This document shows, piece by piece, positions 35,103 to 46,701 of a DNA stretch of 64,000 nt. The position numbers and the translations under genes were made by a program. How positions within the stretch are numbered: position 1 is the first letter of the stretch; each line of letters starts with the position of its first letter. A model generated the notes under the pieces. That model was not told the origin of the DNA and ran no database searches. It was given only the letters and a program-made list of their open reading frames with translations. The stretch lies in the NCBI GenBank assembly GCA_905250075.1, contig CAJNOP010000381.1, positions 75,254 to 139,253 on the forward strand, read 5' to 3'. The DNA is from Rotaria sp. Silwood1. Its lineage: Eukaryota > Rotifera > Eurotatoria > Philodinida > Philodinidae.

Positions 35103-36447
35103 TATTTGTCACTTGTACTCCAGTGGTTCGATACAATATTTTCCGTTTCAAAAACAGTAGACCATCAATTAAGTATGGTGTGATGAGACGTAAAACTACA
35201 CTGAGTCCCCCGATGAGGCCCAAAAATGTTGTCATAACGAAGATCCAATCAAATCGATGAGAATACATGTACACACAAGAGATTGGAGCACATTCTTCAT
35301 AATAGGCATCAAAAGAGGTTGTGTTAAGAATCTTTTCAACAAAGAGTTGATCTATTATTTGTTTGAGAACCATTGTTGGTGGAAAACGACTGGCTGTTAC
35401 TTCCTTCAATATTGACATATTGCTTGTTCTTGAATAGCCCGTGATTAGAATGTCGATACAGGACTGATTGTAGAAACATTCTAATGATGAAGCAAATGTC
35501 ATTAATGAAGGCAAACAATCGAACATGATCCCTGGTACTGTCACATTGGGAATGATCATATTGAGATTATAAGTGCCAAGTGTCTCTGTACGATTGAATA
35601 GATAAAGAGCAGCTGGTGTCAGGCAAGATTGATCACGATGGCAGAAACATGATTCATTTCTTCCCGGAAGTCGATACTCCGTCTGCCAAAGGTATACAAT
35701 GAACAGAGCGCCGTCCTCTTCCCCAGCAGATATCATGAAATTCGTCTCTGCACCTGTCATAAAGCCATTTATCTGGACGACAGTTTGAATAACAGTGAGG
35801 TCTCTTGCGAAACGATCCATAGCTGTTTGTCGAGAATCTTCGAGTGCGGCTTGGACCTGGGCTTCTAAATAGGTTTCCGAAAAAGCAGTATAACTGAGCA
35901 ACGGATCATTGGCGAATTCGTTCAGTGCATCGATAATAGCGTTGGTAGCACTTCGACAGAGAGCAGCAATTATTTGCCACATGGCACTCAGAGTGATACG
36001 TAAATCCATTGGCCACATTATCTCCCGATTCACTCCAAAAGTAAAATCGATCCATGATTGAGAGACGAAATCACTGGCACACACCTGATGAAACAATGGT
36101 GTAGTTTCCACGAATCTATCATGTGGAATTGAAATTTGTGCACAAGGACAATGCAAAGTGTTTGAATATTTTCTCTCCAGTCTTTTGAATGTACTGAGAC
36201 TTGGCTGTTGCACAGTTTCGGTTTTGGTTTGTTCACTGATGGACGTATATGTCAACAGAACTATAAGAGCAATGCTAAACAAGATCAAAAAGAGACGAGT
36301 GCTTAGAATTTGGCGATGAATAATGACCGAATCTGTAGATTGAGTTTTGAACAGATTCAAACGAATGAGTTGCACACTCAGACTATGATACAATCTTTGC
36401 AGTCGATAATCTATCTCCATTTCAACAACTGATGCAAAACAATGCAA
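35103..36447 (-). CDS. Two-TM Cys-rich module, copy 1 (probable first exon)
   Basis: First copy: cytosolic start, TM1 (LFLILFSIALIVLLTYTSI), LHCPCAQISIPHDRF, LFHQVCASDF, CFCHRDQSC, EECAPISC, and TM2 (VMTTFLGLIGGLSVVLRLITPY). If unspliced, the frame ends at a TGA at 35083, but a GTAAGA donor at 35102-35097 comes just before. Splicing it to 35053 joins copy 2 in frame. ATG candidates are 36447 and 36420. A GCATCAG acceptor-like site between them is also phase 1, so a further 5' exon may once have existed. A mariner lies 190 bp upstream at 36636, where a promoter or exon would be. Exons 1+2+3 total 3885 nt, exactly 1294 codons plus stop. Confidence 0.75.
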
Positions 36448-36635
36448 TTGTCTGTTGTCAAATGGCTTCTAATGTACACTGGTCTATCTTTGTGCGTGAT
36501 ACCTGAAATTTTTTATCTAAAATAGATTTAGAAATGATATCTCCACTTTTTTTATTCTAATTTTCTCAATTTCTGATTGTTTATTGAACAACAATAATTA
36601 ATAGGCGAAACTTGACAGAAGAAAAGTTGCAAATA

Positions 36636-37838
36636 CTTAGGTCTATCCAAATGTTCTGGCAACACTATTGGTAATTTTATAAACTAATTAGTATTCAAGA
36701 GATTTTTTCATAAATAAATAGCGAAATGTCTTGTCTATAATAATATATTCTGACTCTATTGTGGACTTAGTTACAATATTTTTTCAGATAAACTATAATT
36801 TGATCTAAAAAAAAAATTTCTAAATGGATAATGAATTTGATCGATACTATATAAAAATTTGAACTATTTTCGAAATCGATGCAAAGACAATTCATGAAGA
36901 GCTTACAACAGCATTGGCACCTAACGCTTCATCATATTGAATAGTTGCCAGATGTGTAAAACGTTTTCACGAAGGAAGAAAAAAATATCAATGATGACTC
37001 TCGATCTGGTCGTCCGATTTCCGAGCTGACAACTGCAAATATTGAACTGGTATAACAGGTTATCCACAATGATGCACATCCTACTTAGGAGGAAATTATA
37101 GTTGAGACTTCTCTCACTTATGGTACAATAGAACGAATTATCCATGACGCTCAAGATGAAAAACGTTGCATAACGTTGGGTGCTCCGTCAACTGACTGAT
37201 GAACAAAAGCAACAGGGAGTTAAGATTTGTAGTGAAAATTTGGCGAAATTCCGTGGTGGTTCCTGAAGATTATGTGATATTATAACTGGTGATGAGACGT
37301 GGGTTTACCACAGACAGATTCATCACAAGTCAACAAACAGAAGCTGGATTAACGAAGGTGAATCACCTACCACTGTTGCTCGTCGGAATAGATTTGAACC
37401 AAAAAATTTGTTTTGTATATTCTTCAAATCAAATGGTCCACTTCTTATACATTGTGTAGATAGGGGCGAGACAATAGATCACAACTATTACATTGAAAAT
37501 TGCATCAAGCCTGTTGTGAGAGAAATATGGAAACAAAGAAAGTCAACAAGTACAACAGGTATTAAATTGCTTCAAGACAATGCTCGACCCTACATCAAGC
37601 GTAATTTAACTGATCAACTAAATGAACAATCATTGGTTCTTGCGGTTTCTAAGGTGATAAAAAATATTCCAGAAGAAGAGCTTAAAAAAAACGTTTGGCA
37701 AATTATTGGCCGAAAGGATGGAGCTTTGTATAAATAATCATGGCGACTACTTTGAACATTTAGTAAAATAAAATGAAAAATATATCTTTGTTTTCATATA
37801 TTGTTTTAGCGATGCCAGAACTTTTGGTTGGACCTAAG
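36636..37838. mobile_element. Inactivated mariner transposon
   Basis: 1203 bp with inverted ends (CTTAGGTCTATCCAAATGTTC at left, GAACTTTTGGTTGGACCTAAG at right), flanked by TA. It carries a mariner transposase relic on plus. It lies just upstream of the three-module gene and in opposite orientation. Confidence 0.9.
36824..37737 (+). pseudogene. Broken mariner transposase
   Basis: The frame starts at ATG 36824 but stops after 12 codons, and the first half carries further stops and frameshifts. Recognisable parts include RCVKRFHEGRK, IHNDAHPT-like sequence and, from about 37290, ITGDETWVYH with the first catalytic Asp. The 3' half is open from 37408 and includes LLQDNARP with the second Asp. 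The block with the third Asp (the HPPYSPDLAP region of the family) is absent: the frame jumps from DNARP to YIKRNLTDQ, an in-frame deletion of roughly 30-40 codons. A dead copy. Confidence 0.85.
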
Positions 37839-39839
37839 TAAAGATACAAAAGCATTCCATTATGAAACATGCATTATGTAAGAGGTGGGAACCTTTTTCC
37901 GACAACTACCGTAAACCTGATTAATCTAGCTGTTGTGTGTTAGAAAATGATAATTGTGAAAAACTACTCTTGAAATATATTGCATTTGTTAGATAAATAG
38001 GGATGGCACTATATTTTTATTTTACTTTTAATAAGTAAAGTAAAGTGTTGAGCTTTACTTGTTAAAACTGAAATAGAGACATATTCCCCTCCCCCCCTTA
38101 TAGATAAGTTTCTTTTATTTTTTGGCTCTTCATGCCATATTGTTAATGTTGAATCATTAATTAAAAAGATGATGTTCACACACCATAGTTACAGACTAGA
38201 TACTTATGTGCATTGCCGATTTTCGTTTTTATGAAACAAATTGAATCTAAACGCGTCAGACTTTTTGGCAATAAAATTTTTTAAAATTGACTGTCTCTTC
38301 ATAACTGAAGTGATTTTTACGATTATGAAAATGATGGATGAACACATTGATTCGCCCAATTTTTCTTTTTGTCTCCAAACTCCTAAAGTCAATTGTGTGG
38401 ATGTTCTGTAGTTGCATTTAATGCATTACCATTGTTGAAGTACTGAATTCATTATTGGCTGCGATTATATAAACTCTAGAAAACAGGGTTTTTACCAAAC
38501 CAAAAAAGATCGTTTTTTACGAAATCGAATAAGGTTTCGTATCAAACTTTAAAACGAGCTTCGTACCGATCCCTACATCAACACCCTTAGTCTTATCGGA
38601 CTACTTCTATACATTTTCCTCTACAGTGATAGCCTCGTGGCTATACTTCACCCTTAATAATTATACATAACCCTCTATTTCAGCGCCTAAGTCCTTCTAC
38701 AAGTGTTTAATCCCGCATAAGCATATTTTCCAAATTGCCGTTCGGTGGTATTTCGAGATGTGGATCTAAATTTTCGGATAGGTCGATAAAACTGAAGATT
38801 GTCACCCATCGTCGATCCTTCGACTTCTCCGAAAGGGAGAATCCGAGAGCTCTATTTCGGAAGTTCATCATCTCAACGCACCCCTCTTTGATGAATTCCG
38901 CTAGATTGGATAGGTCGAATTTATCGTAGGTTTGAGCCCTCGAAATCTATCGACTATTTTTGCAGAAAACAAAATCCGAATATCTGAACTTACGTTTATG
39001 AAGCTTGTACACATCAGATGAACAGAATATGATGTTTACGTCTTCGATAAAGCTACTTGTTGTGATGAAATATATGTAACTTTAACATTTTTAATGAATT
39101 CTTTTTTGAAAAAAGTCATGACTTATATATTCCTGTTACAGTGTATTGTAACTACATATACCTCGATTCTATCTATTCTCTTTTCTTTGATATTTTCGTT
39201 TCTGTTATTTCGTTTCTATTGCTCTTCTTTGTCATCGATTAACCTTTCTATTCCTTTCTACTTTTGTCCTTGTTTTTCATGTTCGTATATAAACGTTTGT
39301 TTTCTAAAAGAATAAACGGAGAGAGAATAAACCACACACGCACGTTAACTGTGTTCGTCGCTCTTCGTGAGCGTGAACGCTAACAATTCCTACTGTCAAT
39401 CATTTTATTTCGTTTAATTGCTTTTTTCCGAGAAATCGAAATAATCGATTAATGCAATAATTGCGCAATCTCAACTGAAACAATTTATATAGCAGTTGCA
39501 ACTTTATAATACAGTATTTGTCGAGCTTTAGCTCGGACACAACTTCATGGTTTAAAAAGCACGAGCAATCCAAAGCAATTATGAAAAATTGGGTTTCCGC
39601 GGCCGAACCTTAAGAAAGAATAATACATTAATATAGATTCAAACGTATCCATGTGAAAAGATAAGAACAGCTTGATTTTAATCAATTTTTAATCAGAAGA
39701 AAACGATTAAAATCGGATATTTCCTATATGTTTTTTTACGTGGGTAACGGAATTTAAAGGGGCTAAAAGCATTAAAGGTACTTAAAGGCACTAAAAGGAC
39801 CTACATGAAGTAAAGGGATTAGAGGCCAATGTAAAGACA

Positions 39840-40130
39840 AAATGCAAAAATAGTGCGTTTGCACACGTTTTACAAGAAAAATGCGTCAAGATGCAGCGGA
39901 AAGCCAATAAGAAATGCGTCTGGACACGATATTGCATGAAGCGGGTTTGAACCCGATTTTAATTTGAAATGCATTGAATCGCAATCTTATCGATCTATGC
40001 GCCTTTGTGAAGCGCACGTCTCCAGTGAGATATTTCTTGCGTCTAGACGCGATTTCACTGGAAACTGCGTCTGGATGCGAAAAATGCTTAACATGTACTG
40101 CGACTAGACGCGTTCAACAGCTTCGGTGAA
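39840..40130. repeat. Dispersed GCGTCTAGACGC-type short motifs
   Basis: Degenerate copies of AATGCGTCTGGACGCGAT recur about every 30-60 bp. The core is palindromic. A few more copies flank the hAT element at 40840-40930 and 41680-41710, indicating that one older repeat field was split by that insertion. Confidence 0.5.
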
Positions 40131-40965
40131 GATACAAACGAATTTCTATTCGGAAACTTACTAGTGCAAAAAAATATTTATGTGATTAGGTTTATGCACA
40201 CCAGAAAATATCTGTGAACGTTTCCTATAAAATTCATCTAATCCGGTGAATGTCGAATTCTTAACAATTTTTGAAGTCTTTCTGTTACGAAAGACAGAGT
40301 ATATTATTTTTTAATAGAATAGTATAAGCGCATCAATTCTGAAACCTAAATACTCTAAAGTTGAAAGTAATGATGTTTTAGAAAAAATGTACACAATTGT
40401 TTTCTCAAAAGGAATAATTTGAATTATTAGAATTTTTTAAAATTATTTCATTCAGTTCATTTAATACATCATTTTTCTGGATAAATATCTATATATATAT
40501 ATATATGTATGTATACAGCAATGAAAAAAATATTATATGTACACAAAGTTTTATTGACGCATGCATTTATAAATAAGTTTCTAACAGACGATCCATGTGT
40601 ATATAATTACTGTTTCGTTCGACAGCTAGCGAGGTCACATATGACTCAATGGTATGTATACTTGCTTTTTAATCGTTAGTTCGCTTGTTCTAATCTTATT
40701 TCGATCATTTTAGAAAAGTCACAGTTTAAACTTTACGTTGATCTGTAGTTGGGTAAAGACCATCGCTAAGCGGTGTCGATGGCGACTCAGATCAAATCTG
40801 AGACTAATCGTAATACATTTTTGAAATGTAAAATATCGAATCAAGCGCGTCGAGACGCGAGTTTAGTTTGAATCGCTTATGGATGTGATTTTGTTAACAA
40901 TCACGTCCTAACGAGAATTAATGGTGAGTCGTGTCTAGGGGCAAGAAATGTTTCATCTGAGCTAC

Positions 40966-41670
40966 CAGAGATGGGACCGGTTCGGTTTTTAACCGAACCG
41001 AACCGACCGACCGTAACCGAAATCGGTTCGGTTGGAGATTTTTAGAGAATTCGGTCGGTTACGTTCGGTTCGGTTAGAGACTTTTCGGTTACGGTCGGTT
41101 CGGTTAAAAATTTTAAAAGATTCGGTCGGTTATGTTCGGTTCGGTTAGAAAGAATCAACATAATCGTTTCATTTGAGTTCAATGGACTTTTTCAGTGAAA
41201 CATAAGAAGAAAAAAGAATATAATCGTACAACAACTAGCTGTTGCTCGCAACGCGGATTATCTCACATATTTTTAAAATTTGCCCTGAGAGGTAAGGAAG
41301 TTATAATACAGTAAGAAGATCCAATAAATAATCTTTATTCTTTGCTTTCTCTAAGTGTTCATTATTTTTAGTTGCTATTATTTGATTTGTTGTTGCTAAT
41401 TTATAAAGCACTAATACCCTAACTAAAATAAGCTAAACTTCGCTTTCTCTAAACTCGGTTCGATTACGAAATTTTTGAAATTCGGTCGGTTCGGTTAGAA
41501 ATTTTTAAATATTCGGTCGGTTACATTCGGTTCGGTTAGAGATTTTTTCGGTTACGGTCGGTTCGGTTAGAAATTTTAAAAAATTCGGTCGGTTACGTTC
41601 GGTTCGGTTAGAGATTTTTTCGGTTACGGTCGGTTCGGTTTGGCAAAAATGCCAACCGATCCCACCTCTG
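40966..41670. mobile_element. Non-autonomous hAT element, 705 bp, 8-bp TSD
   Basis: The ends are CAGAGATGGGACCGG and CCGATCCCACCTCTG, matching the CAGAGGTGGG-type termini common in hAT elements. The 8-mer TGAGCTAC is duplicated on both sides (40958-40965, 41671-41678). Inside, two arrays of CGGTTCGGTTA / TCGGTCGGTTACGTT units (about 40976-41150 and 41455-41645) flank a 300-bp centre. No transposase is present. Confidence 0.85.
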
Positions 41671-41792
41671 TGAGCTACGTCTAGGCGCAAATTATTAACG
41701 CGATTCAGACGCGTTTTAACTTAAAAAATATTTACATGGGAGGGGTTGAAGGGACGGAAACAATGTAAAGCTACTAAAGTATTCTAACAAAG

Positions 41793-43290
41793 ACCAGGTC
41801 GAATTTCGTGATCCCTGGTGAAGCGAAATGCTATATGAATAGTTTTGTAGAACAGGTTACACAACATCGAATGGTATATAGCAAAGCACGTTTTTCTCGA
41901 ACTTTGACCGTTTGATCAAGCGTATACGGGCTGGGGTATATTATGGCATTCTTCGAATTTTTGACACCAGTATATTCACTTGTCAACTTGCTCAAAATTC
42001 TTTCTAAATATTCTTTCCGTGAGAACTTGATGTGTTCTACTATGCTGTATATTTCATAGATGTCGCCGTTCTTTTCTTCTTATCGAAAGGCAACCATCTT
42101 AATCATCAACTCTTAATTTTCTTTTTGGGACGCTTGAATGTATTCGGTACTGCACCTCACTGGAAACCTGATTAACTGTGAGATTTTCCTAGAAATTGCG
42201 CGTCATACGGTTCTGTAAGTTTTGCTTTCTATTAGGTTCTGAACTGGGTAGAAATGCAGTCAAATTTCTCCATTAGTACCTAAAAAATATACATTTTTTT
42301 AAAATAAAGACATATTGTGGTACGATGTTTTGCAATACTGGTTTTCTTGTTGGAAAAATTTTTATCAGATTATAATCATGCCTTGGTTCATTACTATTTG
42401 ATATAGAGAACTCGTTCGAAACCGACAAAAAAAAATCTTCACCTTCTTGACTCTTGGAGGGGAGTACGACAAGGGCTCAAAAGTGTACCTTCTATTTTCC
42501 TTCGGTACATATAATTTTGGATTTCTAAGCGACTAGATTAAATTAGATCATAAATGTCTACAAGATGCAAGCAATACCTAGTGTCTTGTTGAAAAATTAA
42601 ATTTTTCGAGTTTTTGTACCCAGATTCAGAGCTTATGGAGGTCAAAAAATTGTTTTCGATTTCGAAAGAGTACTCTATGCCAAAAAGCATTGGACCAAGA
42701 CCCGATTCTAATCTGATGACAATTTTCCTAACAAGAAAGCTAGTATTGCAAAACATCGTACCGCAATATGCCTTTAATTTAAAAAAATGTGTATTTTTTA
42801 GGTACGAATGGAGGAATTCGACTGTGTTGCTACCCAGTTCAGAAGCTAATAGAATGCAAAAGTTATAGAACCATATGACGTGCAATTTCTAGGAAAAATT
42901 TCACAGTTGATCAGGTTTCCAGTAAGGTGCAGTACCGAATACATTCAAACGTCCCAAAATGGAAAATTGAGGGCGATGACTAACTTGGTAGCCTATCGTT
43001 ACGAAGAAAAGAATGGCGAGAGCTATAGAATATACAGCAGTGTAGAGCAAGCCAAGTGTCATAGAAAGAATATTTAGCAAGAACTTTGAGCAAGTTGAGA
43101 AGTGAATATATCAGTGTGAAAAATTCTAAGAGTACCACAATTTGCCCCACCCAACAACATAAGCTTGACCAAAATATCAAAGCTAGATAAAAACGTGCTT
43201 TGCTAAATACTATTCAATGCAGCGCGGTCTGCTCGAAAAACTATTCATATGGCATTTCGATTCGCCAGTGATACTAAAATCCGACTAGGT
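41793..43290. mobile_element. 1.5-kb foldback element
   Basis: Left arm 41793 to about 42500 is repeated inverted from about 42610 to 43290 with moderate divergence. The outer ends are ACCAGGTCGAATTTCGTGAT and its diverged inverse ATACTAAAATCCGACTAGGT. The open frames inside on both strands mirror one another and have no homology I recognise. No target duplication was found. Confidence 0.7.
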
Positions 43291-44355
43291 AATTTAAATG
43301 GTGTGTAAGCATAAAAGTAAAACGGGATAAATTTATTTTTTCGTAGATCTATGCCTAATAAAGTAAATGGCTTCCGTTAAAAGAAACTTCGCAAGTGGAT
43401 ATACAATGATCCAGGTTAAGAAATCATGTAATATGTAGAACAATGTCATAAATACTGATAAAATACTTGAAACCTAAACATATACTACTTGGAATGGTTT
43501 CTTGCTGCAACAGGTTGTTGCGCATCATTGTAAACAAACACTAGATACAGATGAAGGAAATTCAAAATGTCATGTTAAGAAATCTCATCTACAATTGCAT
43601 TGAAGCTCGCCTTGGTAAAAGAAATACCAAACGTTTATATACGCTATTTCTCATTTTCTTCGCCTAACATTTGCTTCATCATTTCAGTTAATGATATTTT
43701 TTTATGCAAGGAATTTATTATTCATATTAGCTTTTCCTCTGTGTTGAAAATGCGAGCGTCAGCAGGCATTCATGACATTTTGAACACAGCATCATTAACA
43801 AGCTATTAGTAGATAGGGTATTTATTGTTTCATTTCGTGCACAATGATCATTGGCTGAAAACGTTGTGCTCATTCCCACTTATTGTTAGTGAGTCATCTA
43901 GTGTTCTCGCTCAAATACTGTGACAAGCTAAGAGTAGTTCGCAAGATATTTTATTGGAAAATCGATCTCTTCGCAATAGCAAGATCAGTGCTATTATGCA
44001 TAGTACTGTCAAAACATCAAATATATTACAGCCAATGTTCCAAATACGAACAATTTTTTTGGAAGTATCAGTAATTTCTTTTTCACTAAGTCATTTCTCA
44101 CAATTATAAAAAGAATTTACATTATATAGTGCAGAAATGTCTGCTGCATCGAATGATACAAAAATTAGCTAATTATCTTGAAAACTCATCAAGTAATTAG
44201 CGGTAGTTTACAATTAATTTAGATTTTTCTTATTAGGAGCGTTGTTCGAAATAAGAACAATAAACCAAAAAATGGTCCTAATAAAAACACTACATATAAA
44301 ATATATAGAAAAAAATTTTTTTAGCAAACAGACTTTTAAATCTGAACTTCAAAAT

Positions 44356-44455
44356 NNNNNNNNNNNNNNNNNNNNNNNNNNNNNNNNNNNNNNNNNNNNN
44401 NNNNNNNNNNNNNNNNNNNNNNNNNNNNNNNNNNNNNNNNNNNNNNNNNNNNNNN
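44356..44455. other. Assembly gap (100 N)
   Basis: A run of 100 N at the point where the retrotransposon coding sequence stops, so the rest of the element may be missing from the assembly rather than from the genome. Confidence 0.98.
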
Positions 44456-45741
44456 AATTTGCATTCTAATTTTATTTTTCTGTTTAGTACATCATAGTTG
44501 AGTGTACCTTTCTGTGTTTTCCTTTGTTTCATTAATTTTAGGATCTCTGCAGTGATCCATTGTTTTTTCCTGTTATTTTGCTGCTTCGGTAATGTTTCTT
44601 TCGCAGCCTCACATAGACAATCTTTAACTGTGTTCCATTTATTTTCTATCATGACTGAGGCATCCATTTCATCTACTGGTTCTATACTGTTTAAACTTTC
44701 AAATTTATTATTTATTGCAATTGCATACATAGTTTTTGTTTTGCTATTCTTTAGTTTAGATACATCTAGTTTTTCTATTTTGCTAGATCTTTTTATTTTC
44801 TTTAATTTAATTTCTATTTTTGAAACTACAGGATTATGGTCTGAGTCAATATCTGCACCTGGGTATGTTTTTATGTCCTTGAGACTATTTTTGAATCTGT
44901 TATTTATCATTATGAAGTCTATCTGATTACGTACTGTATCATCAGGATTCTTCCAGGTATAAAGTCGTCTTTTTGGATGTTCGAAGAAGGTGTTCATTAT
45001 ACATAAATTATTTTGAGTGCAGAACTGTATCAGTCTGTCTCCTCTTTCATTTCTTTCTCCGAGTCCAAAACGACCTACCGCTTCTCCTTGACTACCTTCT
45101 CCAATTTTAGCATTTAGGTCTCCCATAACAATAATGATTTCGTCTGATTTAACATTCTGTAGTGCATGCTGTATTTTATCATAGAATTCATCTATTTCTT
45201 CGTCTTCGTGTGTTGAAGTGGGAGCATATAATTGTAATATATTTACATTAAAAGGTTGTGCTGATATTTTTATCATCATCATTCTGTCATTTATTGGCCA
45301 TCATCCAATCATTGATTTATAAATTTCTTTTTTCATGACGATGCCTACACCATTTGTATGAGAGTCATTTCCAGAATAGATCATGATAAAGTTGTCTTTT
45401 TCAAATTGACCAGCGTCATTCCATCGGACTTCGCTTATTCCCATTATGTCGATATTCATGTTCTTCATTTCTTGTAATAGAGTGTCAAATTTTCCAGGTT
45501 GATATAACGTTCTCACATTCCAAGTTGCAATTTTCAAGATCCTATTCCTTGTTTTCAATCGGTTGATATCCGACTTCAACCTTCCAATAGGCTTTGAGTT
45601 GGAGTCTTCATAAGATGCTAACGCAAAAGCCGATTTAGTAACAGTTTTGGTATCTTCTTCCCTGCTTGTATTTACAATTACATGGGTTGCAGAGGGTCCA
45701 ACCGCAGTAATATGTGCATATTGAGTTTTCTTCTTATCCAT
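44456..45741 (-). pseudogene. APE-type endonuclease domain of a retrotransposon, one in-frame stop
   Basis: Begins MDKKKTQYAHITAVGPSATH. Endonuclease landmarks follow in order: IATWNVRTLYQPGK (Asn), ISEVRWND (catalytic Glu), LQLYAPTS, VMGDLNAKIG (Asp/Asn), IDFIMINNRF and DSDHNPVV (Asp-His). A TGA at 45303-45301 interrupts an otherwise continuous frame between KSMIG and WPINDR. After the endonuclease a linker reads QWITAEILKLMKQRK, where the frame enters the N gap. Proteins of this type are often annotated as craniofacial development protein 2-like. Expected role: nicking target DNA for target-primed reverse transcription. The copy is dead unless the TGA is a sequence error. Confidence 0.85.
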
Positions 45742-46190
45742 TGTTAACTATAGGGTAATTACGTGGTGAGGTCCCAATCTCTTCCACGTCTATGCCGTTG
45801 ACCATTACATGTTGGTTCATCCGCCTTTAGGGGCAATTTCTCACCCCAAGGACAAGAGAGTGCCCTTTTCTGCCATTTTTTCATCAGCAGAGTGCTAAGG
45901 CTTAATGAAACTTAGTTCAGGTGAACCTTGCTTCTGGCGGCCTATACTCGCCGTGTCATCTTGCCGCCGTTGAGTTTCTGTGACATTTTATAGGTGTTTT
46001 GGTGCCACCCAAACCCCATCACACCCTGTTAGCAAGATGGCCGAATTGTCCGGGACTGCTTATTTGACCAATTTCTTGATCTTATTCGCAGCTGACCATT
46101 ATACTAACGGCCGCTCCACTATCCGCAACCTGTGGACCCGCTTGGTAGCATCCAGCATTGCCCCAAGGTTAATTGATCACTAATATCTAA
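44456..46190 (-). mobile_element. 5' part of an RTE-like non-LTR retrotransposon
   Basis: A GC-richer leader (about 46190-45742) precedes an endonuclease frame (45741-44456). No reverse transcriptase is seen before the N gap, and nothing beyond the gap resembles one. The leader is clearly richer in G+C than the surrounding DNA. Its exact 5' end is uncertain. Confidence 0.75.
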
Positions 46191-46296
46191 AATAGGTACT
46201 TGTAGCCAAAGTAGCATTACAAGGAACCTTTTTTAATTACCACCGGTTAGTTGTAGTTAATAACTTAACAACTAACTTTAACTATATACCCTCTAG

Positions 46297-46498
46297 GTAT
46301 TCACCCTATTTCAATTTGCGTGGATGATTGTCGGTGGATATTGGACGTTTACCCTCAGATATGATTATATGGCACAATATGAAAATCCACAATTAGCAAC
46401 ATATTGCCACCCAACTTTATACTGGTTAACATTTGCAATAACGATACTCTTTTCTTGTCTTGCTCCGTTAACGGTTATTATTATCAGTCTATTTAGTT
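46297..46498 (+). pseudogene. Orphan exon resembling TMEM272-like membrane proteins
   Basis: An exon with acceptor CTCTAG at 46291-46296 and donor GTGAGT at 46499 reads VFTLFQFAWMIVGGYWTF, then YCHPTLYWLTFAITILF. That pattern (QxxWxIVG...YC..TLY) fits the middle of TMEM272-type four-TM proteins. No upstream or downstream exon was found: the retrotransposon lies directly upstream and a telomere-like block directly downstream. A relic or a displaced exon; the family call is from memory of the motif. Confidence 0.5.
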
Positions 46499-46591
46499 GT
46501 GAGTATCGCAGAAACGCGTACATTTTTTCCCAATTCCTAAAGTCTAATCCTTTTTTTGTACTTTTTTGGAGCAAAATTGAAAAATATTTTG

Positions 46592-46701
46592 AGAGTGTGG
46601 AGTGTGGCTGTGGGATGTGAGTGAGGGTGAGGGATGTAGAGTGTGGGTATCTTCTGCAAACTACACCCCAAACTCACAGCCCACAATCCTCCTTACACCC
46701 T
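46592..46701. repeat. Telomere-like hairpin, degenerate
   Basis: GAGTGTGGAGTGTGGCTGTG...GTGTGGGT, apex ATCTTCTGCAAA, then CTACACCCC...CCTTACACCCTC. Confidence 0.7.

Larger units (their letters stand above)
37839..44355. other. Repeat-rich stretch without genes
   Basis: I find no supported gene. It includes degenerate GCGTCTAGACGC-type motifs (about 39840-40130 and 40840-40930), a hAT-type element, a 1.5-kb foldback, and unassigned sequence with possible old LTR debris around 39060-39385. The sequence from 43300 to 44355 shows nothing recognisable. Confidence 0.55.

Noticed and set aside
39057..39385. Possible solo LTR (starts TGTTGTGA, ends CTAACA, with TATAAA and AATAAA inside)
   Set aside because: No target duplication and no matching second LTR or internal domain; the ends are too weak to claim.
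42538..42885. Opposed open frames around 42.5-42.9 kb
   Set aside because: They lie in the foldback arm and mirror each other; no homology recognised.
45980..46183. Plus-strand frame in the GC-rich block
   Set aside because: It is antisense to the retrotransposon leader, and high GC alone removes stops.
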